Positions 42,301-50,730 of a stretch of 64,000 bases of DNA are shown here, piece after piece. Positions within the stretch are counted from its first letter, which is position 1. Every line of letters begins with the position of its first letter. A program made the position numbers and the translations under genes. The DNA is from Myxococcus xanthus (GTDB lineage: Bacteria; Myxococcota; Myxococcia; Myxococcales; Myxococcaceae), in NCBI RefSeq assembly GCF_013116825.1, contig NZ_JABFNS010000029.1, positions 1 to 64,000 of the forward strand, read 5' to 3'. The notes beneath the pieces are model-generated. The model searched no databases. It worked only from the letters and a program-made list of their open reading frames with translations, and was not told the DNA's origin.

Positions 42301-42469
42301 GGCCATCTCCGTGATTGGTGGCGTCATCACCTCCACCTTCCTCACGCTGCTGGTGGTGCCGGTGGTGTTCGCCGGCATGGAGCGCCTGGGCTTCAAGCGC
42401 CGCCGCCCGCGCGACGCCGCCGCCGCGCCGCCGCGCCCGGTGGAGCCCAAGCCCGGTCAGGCGGCCTGA
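39353..42469 (+). CDS. RND-family multidrug/solute efflux pump
   Basis: A 1038-residue proton-driven inner-membrane transporter of the AcrB/HAE1 type, about the usual length. Twelve membrane helices in two halves with two large periplasmic loops are evident. TM4 carries the proton-relay DD pair in [19 protein letters not shown], and the N-terminal [11 protein letters not shown] and the second-half [18 protein letters not shown] are family hallmarks. No outer-membrane TolC-like gene follows, so the channel must be encoded elsewhere. Substrate unknown. Last gene of the tetR-adaptor-pump operon. Confidence 0.95.
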   Translation: MLLSDVSIRRPVFTAMLSLCLVVLGLMGLGRLGTDLYPDVSFPVVVINTVYKGAGPGEIETQVVKPIEDAVAGISGVDKIHSYSRENVGIVVVQFKMTAPLDRAVQDVRDKVAGIVSRLPQDADAPVIGRVDLGATPILTYAVSAELPSQELRRLIDDRVKPALAQLEGAAEVRVTGGDTREVQIDIDLDKARAAGVSPLGIAQRVAAENLDLPAGRLQLGASEMTVRSLGQFQNVDEIRDLPVARSATGAQVRLGEIASVTDGVAERRTLARLNGQDAVILEIVKQPGSNTVAVSEAVRQVMAQMGSVVGHGFQATLLINQSDIIQENAHEVWVALIFGGAMAVLIILIFLLDVRGTFISALALPTSVLGTFFVMYVLDYTLNQMTLLGLSLAIGLLIDDAVVVREAITHRLEKGEDPVSAASNGTQDVGLAVLATTLSLVAVFVPVAFMPGIVGQFFRQFGITISVAVLISLFISFTLDPMMSARLAKRRVPGEVRQENAVAAALRRFLDGTERVYESILRWVLAHKWTTMGLTLVLLVVSFGGASRLGMEFMPAEDRSQFFVDLTLPDSASIRETEARTADAEALLRQLPEVTDVYSIVGKDGDVNKSRMRVLTVGKDARTKGIQVLKEDARALLEPGLVGTRVNLSDPPILEGMGDYYPIMVRITGPDLDRVNEEAERVAGILRELPGTADVRVESNPPKPEMQVLIDRARASDVDLHAGALATQLRLAIGGDVVAKLREGITETDIRVRLSEKDRATPERVRQLEVYTPSGLRPLTDVARVEMKNGPSLIEHENRERQIAVYSQLGPGAALGDIARELKARVAAHPLPPGYALIYDGQMKNLDEQNDAFGAAFGLAFVFIYMVLASQFESYKHPLTIMVSLPLALVGALLGLVVTGFHLSMGAMIGIILLMGLVTKNAILLIDGALQNLREGDTVDEALLKAGPRRLRPILMTSAAMAIAMVPTAVGTGTGSEFRAPMAISVIGGVITSTFLTLLVVPVVFAGMERLGFKRRRPRDAAAAPPRPVEPKPGQAA

Positions 42470-42494
42470 GGTCCACGGGCCCGGGGGGGGGCGT

Positions 42495-43247
42495 TCATCC
42501 CCCCGCGTACAGCGGCGCCATCGCATCCACGATGGCGCCCATCAGCCGCTGGCCGTCGGGCGTGTCCGGGCAGAGTCCACCCCAGACGAGCGTGAGGCGT
42601 TCGGCCACCGGGCGGAAGTACATGCGCCCGCGCATGCGGACCGGCTCGTAGCTCTCCCGGCCGCCCACGAGGTAGTCCTCCTCTGGCACGCCGAACACGG
42701 CGTAGTACGTGAGGTCCGGCGCCTGCGCGTCCTGCACCCGGTGCAGTCCGCTGGGGATGATGCAGCCCACCTCCGCCATGTGCCACGGGCCTTCACGGCC
42801 CTGGCGCACGTCCAGCACCTCGAAGCACATCTTCGACGCGGGGCAGCCCAGCTCCCCGGCCGTGAGGAAGTTGTAGTCGAGCCGCGGAATCTCCAGCATC
42901 TCGTCCAGGTCCGGGCGGCCGTCGCGGGTGAATCCCCACGGGCTGCCATCCCGCTTGTACGAGCGGATGCCGTAGGCGCCGTAGAAGACGTTGTACCAGG
43001 GGCTGTGCGGGTTGAAGTAGTTGGAGCAGCCGGCCCGCTCCGGGAAGTCCCCGATGGTGAAGGCCACCAGCAGGTCCATCAGCCGCTTGGTGTCGAAGGC
43101 CATGAAGGGCTCATGCGCCACCGCGCCAATCGACCCGCGGATGGCGGGCACCGGTGTGGCGATACCGGCCTCCGCCAGGAAGTTCTTCTTCCCTGGCAGC
43201 GGCGTGGCCTTCATGGCCAGGATGGCGAGCTCTCGTTGCAGACCCAT
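42495..43247 (-). CDS. Uncharacterised protein, 250 residues
   Basis: A cytoplasmic protein with no family I recognise. It is rich in aromatic residues and Gly/Pro turns (YFNPHSPWYNVFYGAYG, LTYYAVFGVPEEDYLVGG) and has a few conserved-looking Cys (AGCSNYF, ELGCPASKMCFE, VGCIIPSG). There are no membrane helices. The start is the only ATG near the frame's beginning. It is divergent from the TIGR02265 gene across 55 bp and convergent with the RND pump gene. Confidence 0.65.
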   Translation of the reverse strand: MGLQRELAILAMKATPLPGKKNFLAEAGIATPVPAIRGSIGAVAHEPFMAFDTKRLMDLLVAFTIGDFPERAGCSNYFNPHSPWYNVFYGAYGIRSYKRDGSPWGFTRDGRPDLDEMLEIPRLDYNFLTAGELGCPASKMCFEVLDVRQGREGPWHMAEVGCIIPSGLHRVQDAQAPDLTYYAVFGVPEEDYLVGGRESYEPVRMRGRMYFRPVAERLTLVWGGLCPDTPDGQRLMGAIVDAMAPLYAGG

Positions 43248-43302
43248 GGAATTCCTACCCCCTCGCCGCACATCCTAGCGGAGGAAGGGTACACTGCTGA
43301 AC

Positions 43303-43860
43303 ATGCCGGAGAAGCTCGTCTTCGAGCACACCTTGGAGGGTCTCTTCGTGCGAGGACTGGGGGCCCGCGTCACCCCCGTGCTCCGCGAGCGGCTGCGGGA
43401 GGTGGGGGTGGACCTGGAGCGCAAGCTGCAGCCCGCCTACGCCTTTGAAACATGGTGTTTCGCCGTGCGCGTGGCCGCGCGCGAGCTGCACCCGGACGTA
43501 CCCGACGACGTGGGCTACGCGCTGCTGGGTGAGCGCCTGGTGGACGGCTACCGGGAGACGGTGCTGGGCCGCGCGGCCTTCGGTGTGATTCAACTCCTGG
43601 GCCCCCGCCGGTGCGTGAGCCGGGCCCGGCAGATGTTCCGCTCCGGGAACAACTACACGGAGACACGCCTGGACGACGTGTCCCCCACCGAAGTGGACCT
43701 GTGGATGAACGAGGCCGGGGCCATCCGCTACTTCACGCAAGGCGCGCTACGCGCGGGCCTGCGCGCCGTGGGAGCGCCGCATGCCGAGGTGCAGGTGCGC
43801 GCCTTCACCGACGAAGGCGTCACCTACCGGCTCACGTGGCGCAACGGCCACGAGGACTGA
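43303..43860 (+). CDS. TIGR02265/DUF2378 family protein (Myxococcus-specific)
   Basis: A 185-residue member of the TIGR02265 paralogous family, expanded in myxobacteria and of unknown function. The N-terminal signature VFEHTLEGLFVRGLGARV is diagnostic; the C-terminal part (RQMFRSGNNYTETRLDDVS ... GAIRYFTQGALRAGLRAVGA) follows the family pattern. No signal peptide or membrane helix. GGAGGAAGGG lies upstream of the ATG. It may share a promoter region with the divergent 250-residue gene. Confidence 0.85.
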   Translation: MPEKLVFEHTLEGLFVRGLGARVTPVLRERLREVGVDLERKLQPAYAFETWCFAVRVAARELHPDVPDDVGYALLGERLVDGYRETVLGRAAFGVIQLLGPRRCVSRARQMFRSGNNYTETRLDDVSPTEVDLWMNEAGAIRYFTQGALRAGLRAVGAPHAEVQVRAFTDEGVTYRLTWRNGHED

Positions 43861-43914
43861 GCCTGCCGGGATTCCATGGGCAGGAGCCGCCCTGCTCCAG
43901 CCTGGAGGTGTGTC

Positions 43915-44343
43915 TCAGCGCGCGGCGTGCTCCACCGCGTCGTCCGGAGACGCGCCCAGGAAGTAGCGCGAGCGCGCCTTGGCCAGCTGCGAGTGCGCTT
44001 CCTCCAGCGACACGCAGTCCACCGTGATGTCGTTGTCCGCCGCCGCCGCCGACGCCACCCGCGCCGTCTGCAGCCGGGCGATGGTGGAATCCGAGACGTG
44101 CGCGCACATGACGCAGCCCATCTGCCGGCCGTAGGCCACCACCTCTCCGAAGAGGCTGGCGGACTCCGGCTCCAGGGTCCTGAGCCCGCGCATGTCCGCG
44201 AGCACCAGGTGTCGTCCTCCTCCGTAGGAGTCTGTTTCGTGGCGATACCGGCTCGCGAAGTCCCGCATCTCGTTCGGCCTGACGAACCCACTCAACCGCA
44301 CGGTGACGGTACGGCGATTCTTGTCATTGATGACTTCGAACAT
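43915..44343 (-). CDS. STAS-like / SpoIIAA-like domain protein
   Basis: A 142-residue protein with the alternating beta-alpha pattern of STAS-like domains: VTVRLSGFVRPNEMRDF, then HLVLADMRGLRTLEPESASLFGEVVAYGRQMG, then CVMCAHVSD. These domains bind regulators or lipids in signalling. There is no obvious phosphorylatable Ser in the canonical DxSG motif (here DMRGL), so it is probably not an anti-sigma antagonist. GAGGAGGG precedes the ATG by ~8 nt. Confidence 0.7.
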   Translation of the reverse strand: MFEVINDKNRRTVTVRLSGFVRPNEMRDFASRYRHETDSYGGGRHLVLADMRGLRTLEPESASLFGEVVAYGRQMGCVMCAHVSDSTIARLQTARVASAAAADNDITVDCVSLEEAHSQLAKARSRYFLGASPDDAVEHAAR

Positions 44344-44543
44344 GCGTGCGCCCTCCTCGCGAGGCAAAGATTAACATGAAAACAAACGGGGTTCCATGCG
44401 GCCCTCCAGGGCAGGCTCATGGCTGGAAGGGTGTGCAAGCGTGTCTGGATTGTCTGACGCCGGTGAAAGTTTCCGCGTGCTGGCCCCCGCAGGTGGTGGC
44501 GGCGCAATCCTCCGCCAGGAGGTGAAGCCCGTCTGGGAAAGGC

Positions 44544-45110
44544 TCAGGCGCGCTGGCTGCTCTGGCCGGTGACCACGGCGGAGCCGATGAGGTGCGCCAG
44601 CCGCAGGGCCTCGGGGACGAGGCCGCGGTCCGTCACGCGCGCCAGCGCCTCCGCCACCCAGGCGGGCTCCGCGCCCTGCGCCTGGAAGGTGAAGCCTCCC
44701 AGTTGGTGGATGGGCCCCGCGCGCTTCAGCTTCGCCCAGCGCGCGTCCGCGCGAGGCAGACGCCGCAGCGCGCGCTCCACCGCATCCAGGTCCGGTGGCC
44801 GTCGCATCACCGCCACGCACGGCCGCTTCAGCCGGCTGGCCAGCAGGGGCAGGTCCACGACGTTGAAGCCGCCGAACGCAATGCCATCCAGCAGCACCAG
44901 GTGGAGCTGGGGGAGGAACTTCCCGCCTTCCAGCAGCCGGCACACCTCCCGCGTGGCGTTCCAGCCGTCGCGGCGCACCCGCCCCCAGACGAGCCCTTCG
45001 AAGCGCGTGCCTCCACACACCACGCCCGCCAGGGGCACGGCGGCGCCGGGGCGGCGCGCGAAGGGGCCGTCGTCGAAGCCGATGACACGCGGGAGACGGG
45101 GCAGGCGCAT
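44544..45110 (-). CDS. DUF99-family protein
   Basis: A 188-residue protein of the DUF99 family, common in archaea, distantly related in fold to endonuclease V. The hallmarks are clear: VIGFDDGPFARR at the N-terminus, GVVCGGTRFEGLVWGRV, DGWNATREV, and LHLVLLDGIAFGGFNVVDL in the centre. The conserved acidic residues of the family are present, but the reaction is unknown. The nearest upstream gene on the same strand is the cold-shock gene, separated by a strong terminator. Confidence 0.85.
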   Translation of the reverse strand: MRLPRLPRVIGFDDGPFARRPGAAVPLAGVVCGGTRFEGLVWGRVRRDGWNATREVCRLLEGGKFLPQLHLVLLDGIAFGGFNVVDLPLLASRLKRPCVAVMRRPPDLDAVERALRRLPRADARWAKLKRAGPIHQLGGFTFQAQGAEPAWVAEALARVTDRGLVPEALRLAHLIGSAVVTGQSSQRA

Positions 45111-45138
45111 GGGCCGCGCAGCCTCTCAGGGGGCGCCC

Positions 45139-45180
45139 GCAAAGAGAAAGCCCGGACTCGCCATCCGCGAGACCGGGCTT
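45139..45180 (-). terminator. Intrinsic terminator of the cold-shock gene
   Basis: Read on the minus strand, AAGCCCGG and CCGGGCTT form an outer stem continued inwards by CTCGC/GCGAG around a 5-nt loop, followed by the U-rich run TTTCTCTTT. It lies ~23 nt after the cold-shock stop codon. Confidence 0.88.
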
Positions 45181-45203
45181 CCATGGCTTCGCCGGACCGC
45201 CGT

Positions 45204-45407
45204 TCAGGCCGCGCGAACGTTCTGCGCCTGCAGACCCTTGGGGCCCCGGCCTACTTCGAACTCCACCTTCTGGCCTTCCTGCAGGGTGCGGAAGCCATCC
45301 ATGTTGATGGCGCTGTGATGGACGAACACGTCCTCACCGCCGCCGTCCTGCACGATGAACCCAAAACCCTTCGCATCGTTGAACCACTTGACGGTACCGG
45401 TTGCCAT
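45204..45407 (-). CDS. Cold-shock protein (CspA family)
   Basis: A 67-residue single-domain OB-fold RNA chaperone that melts mRNA structure. RNP-1 (KGFGFI) and RNP-2 (VFVHHSAI) are intact, in [18 protein letters not shown] and [14 protein letters not shown]. Length is typical. Strong intrinsic terminator follows, so it is monocistronic. A 267 bp divergent region separates it from the next plus-strand gene and leaves room for a long structured leader, as in other csp genes. Confidence 0.96.
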   Translation of the reverse strand: MATGTVKWFNDAKGFGFIVQDGGGEDVFVHHSAINMDGFRTLQEGQKVEFEVGRGPKGLQAQNVRAA

Positions 45408-45674
45408 GAATCGCGTTCTTTCGTTCCAAAGCGGCTGAGATGGCCGCGGATATCGCCCTCTCAGAAACTGAAGGGCCGTGCTGCGAGCCATAGTCTGCCC
45501 GGGGCGGGCCACCGAGTGGAAGCCCCCCTGGTCCCCCAGCAGCCAGGAATTCGCGGGTGGACAGGCTTCCTACCCTCGGTGCCCGGGCAGGCGAGGCGCG
45601 CATCGCCATGCGTCACGGGCCGCGTGCCTACCGTAGTGGCGACTTCACGACGGCAAGACTGGAAGGAGCGCCAC

Positions 45675-46235
45675 ATGGCTGAACCGCAGACCCTGAGCCC
45701 GTCCACCCCCAGACTCGTCCCGCGGCCCCCGGTGCCTCCGGAAGGGCGCTTCCGGCGGGGCGTGCGCCGCGCCATGGACCGGAGCGCCGCCGCTGGCATC
45801 ATCTCCCGTCCGCTCCTGGGACGGCTGCCGTTGCGCCGGTGGGTGCCCCAGGACCTGCACTCGCTCATGGACTACAAGGGCGGGACGGCCTCGGTGGTGG
45901 CGGGGGTGTTGTCCGGAGACGCCGTGGCGAAGTCCGCGGGCATTGCCCTGGGGTCCACCATCCTCGGTGTGTCATTGTTGACGGACTACCGCATCAGCTT
46001 GACCAAGCTCATCCCCATCGAAGCGCATGAAATCGCCGACTATGCCTTTGGCGCCGCGTCCATCCTCTCGCCCTTCGTGCTGGGCTATGCGAAGCGCAGC
46101 CCGCTGGCCGCGGCCATCCACGTGGCGGTGGGCGTGACGACCGTGCTCGCGTCGCTGGTGACGGACTACCGGTGCCAGACGGGCATGCACCTGGGCGGCG
46201 AGCTGGCGACGGACCCGGGGGCGATTGGCGCGTGA
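45675..46235 (+). CDS. Membrane protein with internal duplication
   Basis: A 186-residue predicted inner-membrane protein with about four helices. Residues ~60-110 and ~115-165 are repeats of each other: HSLMDYKGGTASVVAGVL ... LGSTILGVSLLTDYR and HEIADYAFGAASILSPFVL ... AVGVTTVLASLVTDYR. This is the layout of SPW-like two-unit membrane proteins, though I cannot assign the family firmly. The N-terminal ~55 residues are Pro/Arg-rich and cytoplasmic. GGAAGGAG lies upstream of the ATG. The stop overlaps the GTG of the next gene by 3 bp. Confidence 0.75.
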   Translation: MAEPQTLSPSTPRLVPRPPVPPEGRFRRGVRRAMDRSAAAGIISRPLLGRLPLRRWVPQDLHSLMDYKGGTASVVAGVLSGDAVAKSAGIALGSTILGVSLLTDYRISLTKLIPIEAHEIADYAFGAASILSPFVLGYAKRSPLAAAIHVAVGVTTVLASLVTDYRCQTGMHLGGELATDPGAIGA

Positions 46236-46552
46236 GTGCCCCTGTTCCTCCAGCGCGCGGCAGCACCGTGCGCGGCGCGCTGGAGGCGGCGCTGACGTCC
46301 GCCCCGGAGAGCGGCCTCACCGCGAAGGACCTCTCCGCCCTGGTGGGCATCTCCGAGAAGGACGTGGCCGGACACCTGGAGCACCTGGAGAAATCCCTCA
46401 AGGTCCAGGGCGCCCGCCTGGAGGTGTTGCCCGCCTCATGTCTGGCGTGTGGCTTCACCTTCAAGGACCGCAGGCGCTTCACGCGGCCCGGTGCCTGCCC
46501 CCAGTGCCGCGCCACGCGCATCGATCCGCCGGCCTTCCGCGTCATCGGTTGA
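46232..46552 (+). CDS. HTH plus zinc-ribbon transcriptional regulator (COG3357-like)
   Basis: A 106-residue protein: winged-helix-like HTH at ~15-70 (GLTAKDLSALVGISEKDVAGHL) fused to a C-terminal zinc ribbon with CLACGFTF and CPQC supplying four Cys ligands. This is the architecture of COG3357, predicted regulators better known from archaea. The GTG start overlaps the previous gene's TGA (GTGA), so it is translationally coupled to the duplicated-repeat membrane protein. Its target is unknown. Confidence 0.82.
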   Translation: MSAPVPPARGSTVRGALEAALTSAPESGLTAKDLSALVGISEKDVAGHLEHLEKSLKVQGARLEVLPASCLACGFTFKDRRRFTRPGACPQCRATRIDPPAFRVIG

Positions 46553-46604
46553 AGGCGCCTGGGGGGGGCGCCGTCCCGGGCGCGGTGGAAATTTCACCAT
46601 TCGG

Positions 46605-46635
46605 TTGACAATCGAGCGGTGGTCGCAGAGATACT
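46605..46635 (+). promoter_or_regulatory. Candidate sigma-70-type promoter
   Basis: TTGACA (46605-46610, perfect -35) and GATACT (46630-46635, 4 of 6 matches to -10) with a 19-bp spacer, ending ~31 nt before the start of the START-domain gene. The spacer is slightly long, so this is tentative. Confidence 0.45.
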
Positions 46636-46666
46636 CAACCAACTGGATGAATATTGGGAGTGCGTC

Positions 46667-47155
46667 ATGGCGTCGACAGGGAATGACCAGGGTGCGCCGG
46701 TTGCCACGGCGATGATGATGATTCGCCGTCCCGTGGCGGACGTCTTCGCGGCCTTCGTGGACCCCGCAATCACCACGAAGTTCTGGTTCAGCCGGGGGAG
46801 CGCGCGGCTCCAGCCCGGCGGCACGGCGCAGTGGTTCTGGGACACCTACGGCGTGTCGGCCACCGTGAACGTGCTGGACTTCGAGCCCGGCGCCCGCCTG
46901 CGCATCGAGTGGGGCGACCCGGGGGCGATGACCTTCGTGGAGTGGACCTTCACGGCGCTGTCGCCGGACCGCACGTATGTCCGCGTCGTCGAGTCCGGCT
47001 TCCGGGGGGACGACAAGGCCGTCGTGGCGCGAGCGCTGGACAGCACGGGAGGCTTCAACCTGCTCCTCGCCGGGGCCAAGGCCTGGCTGGAGCACGGCAT
47101 CGCGCTCGCGCTCGTTCCGGACCATGTCCCCGAGGACGCGCGGCACCTCGTCTGA
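46667..47155 (+). CDS. START/AHSA1-type (SRPBCC) protein 1
   Basis: A 162-residue helix-grip-fold protein of the AHSA1/SRPBCC family, which binds hydrophobic ligands or Hsp90-type clients. The typical start is seen (MMIRRPVADVFAAFVDPAITTKFWFS), then GGTAQWFWDTYGVSATVNVLDFEPGARL (split in the usual beta hairpins) and a long C-terminal helix with GAKAWLEHG. GGGAG 6 nt upstream fixes the ATG. A second SRPBCC gene follows 40 bp downstream, probably in the same operon. Confidence 0.85.
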   Translation: MASTGNDQGAPVATAMMMIRRPVADVFAAFVDPAITTKFWFSRGSARLQPGGTAQWFWDTYGVSATVNVLDFEPGARLRIEWGDPGAMTFVEWTFTALSPDRTYVRVVESGFRGDDKAVVARALDSTGGFNLLLAGAKAWLEHGIALALVPDHVPEDARHLV

Positions 47156-47195
47156 CGCCGCGGTTCCCCCACCCCCACGCATGACCGAAGGCGCC

Positions 47196-47741
47196 ATGAA
47201 ACGAGACTCGCACGCCCGCCTGTTGTCCTCCGACACCGTCCGAATCGAACGCCTGCTGCCCGGCCCCATCGAGCGCGTGTGGGCCTATCTCACCGAGCCG
47301 GAGAAGCGCCGGCTGTGGCTCGCGGGTGGCCCCACGGAGACGAAGGTCGGTGGCAAGGTGGAGCTGTTGTTCCGCCACGCCGAACTGTCAGAGGAAGGCG
47401 GCGCCCCACCGCCGCGCCACGAGGACATGGCACAGGGCCACGTCAACGCGGGGCGCGTGACGGCGTGCGAGCCGCCGCGCCTGTTTGCCTATACGTGGGC
47501 GGAGAACCACGGGGACCCGTCAGAGGTCCGCTTCGAGCTGACCGAGCGCGAGGGTGGCGTCCTGCTGACCGTCACCCACGTGCGACTCGATGGCCGGGAC
47601 TCCCTGCGCAGCGTGGCGGGCGGCTGGCATACGCACCTCGACCTCCTGGTCGACCGGCTGAATGGACAGCGCTCGCCGGACTTCTGGGCAGCCTACGAGC
47701 GCGCCCACGCCGAGTACGTCACGCGCCCGGGCTTTGAGTAG
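47196..47741 (+). CDS. START/AHSA1-type (SRPBCC) protein 2
   Basis: A 181-residue SRPBCC/AHSA1 protein: IERLLPGPIERVWAYLTEPE, KRRLWLAGG, GGKVELLFRH, then LTEREGGVLLTVTHVRL and the long C-terminal helix. It is distantly related to the upstream SRPBCC protein. GAAGG ~6 nt before ATG 47196 favours it over the in-frame ATG at 47181. Pairs of this kind often sit behind an ArsR regulator; none is present here. Ligand unknown. Confidence 0.85.
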   Translation: MKRDSHARLLSSDTVRIERLLPGPIERVWAYLTEPEKRRLWLAGGPTETKVGGKVELLFRHAELSEEGGAPPPRHEDMAQGHVNAGRVTACEPPRLFAYTWAENHGDPSEVRFELTEREGGVLLTVTHVRLDGRDSLRSVAGGWHTHLDLLVDRLNGQRSPDFWAAYERAHAEYVTRPGFE

Positions 47742-47810
47742 CGCGGTTGCCGGCGCTCTCGCGGTGCATCCGGGGGCGGCCCTTGGAGGACCGCACCCGG
47801 AGGTCCATGT

Positions 47811-48191
47811 CTACTTCGGCTCTTCGGGGACGAAGCGGCAATCCGGGTCGGTGAGGGCGCACAGCTGATTGCAGCAGCCATCCGCCCGGCAGCTGCAGGT
47901 GGGCTCCAGGATGATGGGCCCGCAGGTCTGGGAGTTGCCGTTGCAAGTCACGGTGCCGCCGTTGGCGCTGTTGGCCGAACAGGCGAAGCCCGTGCCACTG
48001 CACTCCTTGATATCCCCACCCTGGCACTCGATCCGCACCGAACAGTCACCGGTCAGCGCGGCCTCCTGCGTGCGGAAGTGGTCCTCGGCGGTGACGTCGT
48101 TACCTCCCTGCGCCTGCTCCTCGGTGGGCACGGGCCCACAGGAGGTCAGCATCACCAGCGCCATGACGAAGATTCCAGCCATCGACTTCAT
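47811..48191 (-). CDS. Cysteine-rich small lipoprotein
   Basis: A 126-residue predicted lipoprotein: signal peptide with lipobox LTS|C18, a Gln/Glu-rich linker, and a C-terminal domain with about eleven further Cys (CSVRIECQGGDIKECSG, FACSAN, CSCRADGCCNQLCAL, PDCRF), a knottin-like spacing that implies several disulfides. Such small Cys-rich lipoproteins are common in myxobacteria. Function unknown. Confidence 0.78.
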   Translation of the reverse strand: MKSMAGIFVMALVMLTSCGPVPTEEQAQGGNDVTAEDHFRTQEAALTGDCSVRIECQGGDIKECSGTGFACSANSANGGTVTCNGNSQTCGPIILEPTCSCRADGCCNQLCALTDPDCRFVPEEPK

Positions 48192-48335
48192 GAGAGCCTC
48201 TCTCTTGTTGGGGGATACCGTGGCAGGGAATATGAGAGGAATTTCCTGTCGTCAATGGTCTCGCCTTGTGATGGATGGGTGTCTTTTTCGACCGTTTGAG
48301 AGGGATTTGTAGCCTTTTATGTCTCGCCCGGTGCG

Positions 48336-49307
48336 TCACCAGGCATAGTCCTCCGGTGCGGGCCTGTGGCCCGGGAAGATGTCATCCAGGCGTGACAGTG
48401 TTTTCGCATCAAGTGTGACACCGGCCGCGCGGACGGCGGCCTCGAGCTGGGCGGACGTTCGCGGCCCGATGATGGGCGCGGTGACGGCGGGCTGGTGCAG
48501 CAGCCACGCCAGCGCGATGTCGCCGGGCTCATGTCCGAGCTCGTCGGCGAACGCCTCATAGCGCTCGATGCGCTCGCGGTGCTTCTGGAGGGCTTCCTTG
48601 GCGCGTCCTTCCAGGCGGCGCTTGCCTTCGCGCTCCTTGCGGAGCACGCCGCCCAGCAGTCCGCCCTGGAGGGGAGACCAGGGGAGGATGCCCACGCCGT
48701 GGAACTGCGCGGACGGAATCACCTCCAGCTCCACGGTGCGCGCCATCAGGTTGTAGAGCGACTGCTCGCTGACCAGCCCGGTGAAGTTGCGCCGTGCCGC
48801 CACGGCCTGGGCCTGGGCGATGTGCCAGCCCGCGAAGTTGCTGCTGCCGACGTAGAGCACCTTTCCCTGCGCCACGGCCACCTCCATGGCCTGCCAGATC
48901 TCCTCCCAGGGCGTGGCGCGGTCGATGTGGTGGAACTGATAGAGGTCGACGTAGTCCGTGCGCAGCCGCTTCAGGCTGGCATCCAGCGCGCGGCGGATGT
49001 TGAGCGCGGACAGCTTGCCCTCGTTGGGCCAGTCACCCATGGGCGCGTAGAGCTTGGTCGCGAGCACGGTGCGCTCGCGCCGCCGGTCGCCCTTGGCGAA
49101 CCAGTTGCCGATGACCTCCTCGGTGCGGCCCTTGTTCTCCCCGAAGCCGTAGACGTTGGCGGTGTCGAAGAAGTTGATGCCGTGGCCGAGCGCGGAATCC
49201 ATGATGGCGTGGGACTCCGGCTCCTCGGCCGTCCAACCGAAGTTCATGGTGCCCAGGCACAGCCGGCTGACGGAGAGCCCCGAGCGGCCCAATTGCGTGT
49301 ACTTCAT
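48336..49307 (-). CDS. Aldo/keto reductase
   Basis: A 323-residue NADPH-dependent oxidoreductase of the aldo/keto reductase fold. The tetrad region is visible: FFDTANVYGFGENKGRTEE (Asp and Tyr), VLATKLYAPMGD (Lys), and LYQFHHIDRATPWEE (His). The C-terminal cofactor motif PIIGPRTSAQLEAAV is intact. GAGGAG 6 nt before the ATG supports the start. Substrate unknown. It is a single gene. Confidence 0.92.
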   Translation of the reverse strand: MKYTQLGRSGLSVSRLCLGTMNFGWTAEEPESHAIMDSALGHGINFFDTANVYGFGENKGRTEEVIGNWFAKGDRRRERTVLATKLYAPMGDWPNEGKLSALNIRRALDASLKRLRTDYVDLYQFHHIDRATPWEEIWQAMEVAVAQGKVLYVGSSNFAGWHIAQAQAVAARRNFTGLVSEQSLYNLMARTVELEVIPSAQFHGVGILPWSPLQGGLLGGVLRKEREGKRRLEGRAKEALQKHRERIERYEAFADELGHEPGDIALAWLLHQPAVTAPIIGPRTSAQLEAAVRAAGVTLDAKTLSRLDDIFPGHRPAPEDYAW

Positions 49308-49490
49308 GGCGACTCCTCGATGGCCGGAGGCAGACTCCCTCCACCGAGGACGGCCCGGCCGTTCACCGTCCCGCGGGTGCCGTGCATTCAGGGCCTCCGC
49401 GGCGCATGGGGGCCAGGGGTTCGTGGTGGTCCCCACGCCAGGTGTCGGGCAGCCAACCCGGGCGCGTGTCGAGGCGGCGGTGGTGAAACG

Positions 49491-49524
49491 AAAAAGGGCC
49501 ACCGCCATGAAGGCGGTGGCCCTT
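49491..49524 (-). terminator. Intrinsic terminator of the astacin-like protease gene
   Basis: A perfect 13-bp stem (AAGGGCCACCGCC / GGCGGTGGCCCTT) with a 5-nt loop, followed on the minus strand by TTTTTCGTTTC. It lies 25 nt downstream of the protease stop codon. Confidence 0.92.
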
Positions 49525-49548
49525 GGGGCCGACGGAAGACCGTAGGGC

Positions 49549-50358
49549 TTACGGGTACAGCGCGCGGGCGCCGCTGCGGTCGTCGCTGGTCAGCACCAGG
49601 TCACCCGTCTGGGTGCCGCTGCACTGCGGGTAGTGCATGACGGAGCTGGAGTCATACGGCGTCAGCGCGCGCCAGGCGTTGTCCTCGTAGCAGCCGGTGG
49701 TGGTGAGGCGGGTGTGCTCGTGGCGGAAGCCCAGCACGTGACCCAGCTCGTGGCGGAGCACGCCCTCCAGCGTCCAGGGGGCGATGTTCTGGAAGGACGT
49801 GGTCGAGATGAGGACGTTGGCGCTGCGGCGGGCGCTGTTGGGGAAGAAGGCGCGCGCCAGGTACTGGGTCGTGTTGGTCTGGTTCACGTCGAACACGACG
49901 TTGTTGTTGCGGTTGGTGCACTTCGAGTCTTCAGCGCTGACGTGCACGAACTTGATGTTGCCGGCCGCCTCCCACTCCGCCGCGGCGCTCTTCATCGCGT
50001 TGACCACGCGCGTGTAGTTGCTCCCGAACTTGGTGCTCACGCAGTACGTGAGGTTGAGCGCCTGGCTGGCGCTCCACTTGATGTCGCGTCCGCCGCTGTA
50101 ATACACGGCCAGCGCACCCTGCTGGGTGCCAATGCCGCTGACGGACTGCTCGTAGAACTCGCGCAGCTCCGACTCCGTCGGCAGGAAGATGTCACCGTCG
50201 ACGACGAACCCACCGGACTCGGGCTCCTGATACGCACCGGCGCGGAACTCCTCGAACGAGACCTGCTGCGTCTCCTGCGTCTCGGACTCAGGGGCGCCGC
50301 ACGCGGAGCCAAGGATGGAGATGCCTGCCAGAAGCGCAACGGAGTGAAACTTAGCCAT
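49549..50358 (-). CDS. Astacin/metzincin-type zinc protease, lipoprotein
   Basis: A 269-residue extracytoplasmic metalloprotease. Signal peptide with lipobox GSA|C20, an acidic propeptide-like segment, then a metzincin catalytic domain with the long zinc motif HELGHVLGFRHEHTR (three His, catalytic Glu and the extra Glu typical of astacins) and the Met-turn SSVMHYPQC. Four mature Cys (YCVST, SKCTN, GCYED, QCSG) suggest two disulfides. The start MAKFHSVA is preceded by GAGGG. Monocistronic, with a strong terminator. Substrate unknown. Confidence 0.92.
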   Translation of the reverse strand: MAKFHSVALLAGISILGSACGAPESETQETQQVSFEEFRAGAYQEPESGGFVVDGDIFLPTESELREFYEQSVSGIGTQQGALAVYYSGGRDIKWSASQALNLTYCVSTKFGSNYTRVVNAMKSAAAEWEAAGNIKFVHVSAEDSKCTNRNNNVVFDVNQTNTTQYLARAFFPNSARRSANVLISTTSFQNIAPWTLEGVLRHELGHVLGFRHEHTRLTTTGCYEDNAWRALTPYDSSSVMHYPQCSGTQTGDLVLTSDDRSGARALYP

Positions 50359-50730
50359 GGTGGACCCTCGGAGCGGATTCTCGGAATTGAAACGAAAAGC
50401 GAGAAGAAGACCCCGGCACCGGGAAAACGGACACACAGGTCCACGCGAATTCTGAACCCGGGCTTGAGTCTCACTGGAAGTGATGGGGTCTGTTCTAACT
50501 CAGGGCCCCGACAATTGGCGGGACGCCCGTTGGGCTGATTCTCCGAGACGCGGCGCCATGGCCCCGCCTTCACCCGGGGTGAACCGGCCCGCATCGACGG
50601 TGGGCACCGGGGGCATCGAAAAGAAATCCCCCAAGAAATCCCCCGCGAAAGGGCGGTCGATTCGCGGGGATTCCGTTCGACCACGGAAGCAGGGAGGCTC
50701 TTCTCCCGCTCACCCGTGAGGCACGGACCC
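50359..50730. other. Divergent intergenic region with a 12-bp tandem repeat
   Basis: About 370 bp between the astacin-like gene (minus) and the ECF42/YCII pair (plus), holding both promoters and no gene I can support. Within it AAGAAATCCCCC occurs twice in tandem (50621-50644), a possible regulator-binding repeat. Confidence 0.5.

Noticed and set aside
39404..42526. 1040-codon minus-strand frame opposite the RND pump
   Set aside because: Low-complexity His/Arg/Gln composition and exact complementarity to a well-supported 12-helix transporter gene mark it as a shadow.
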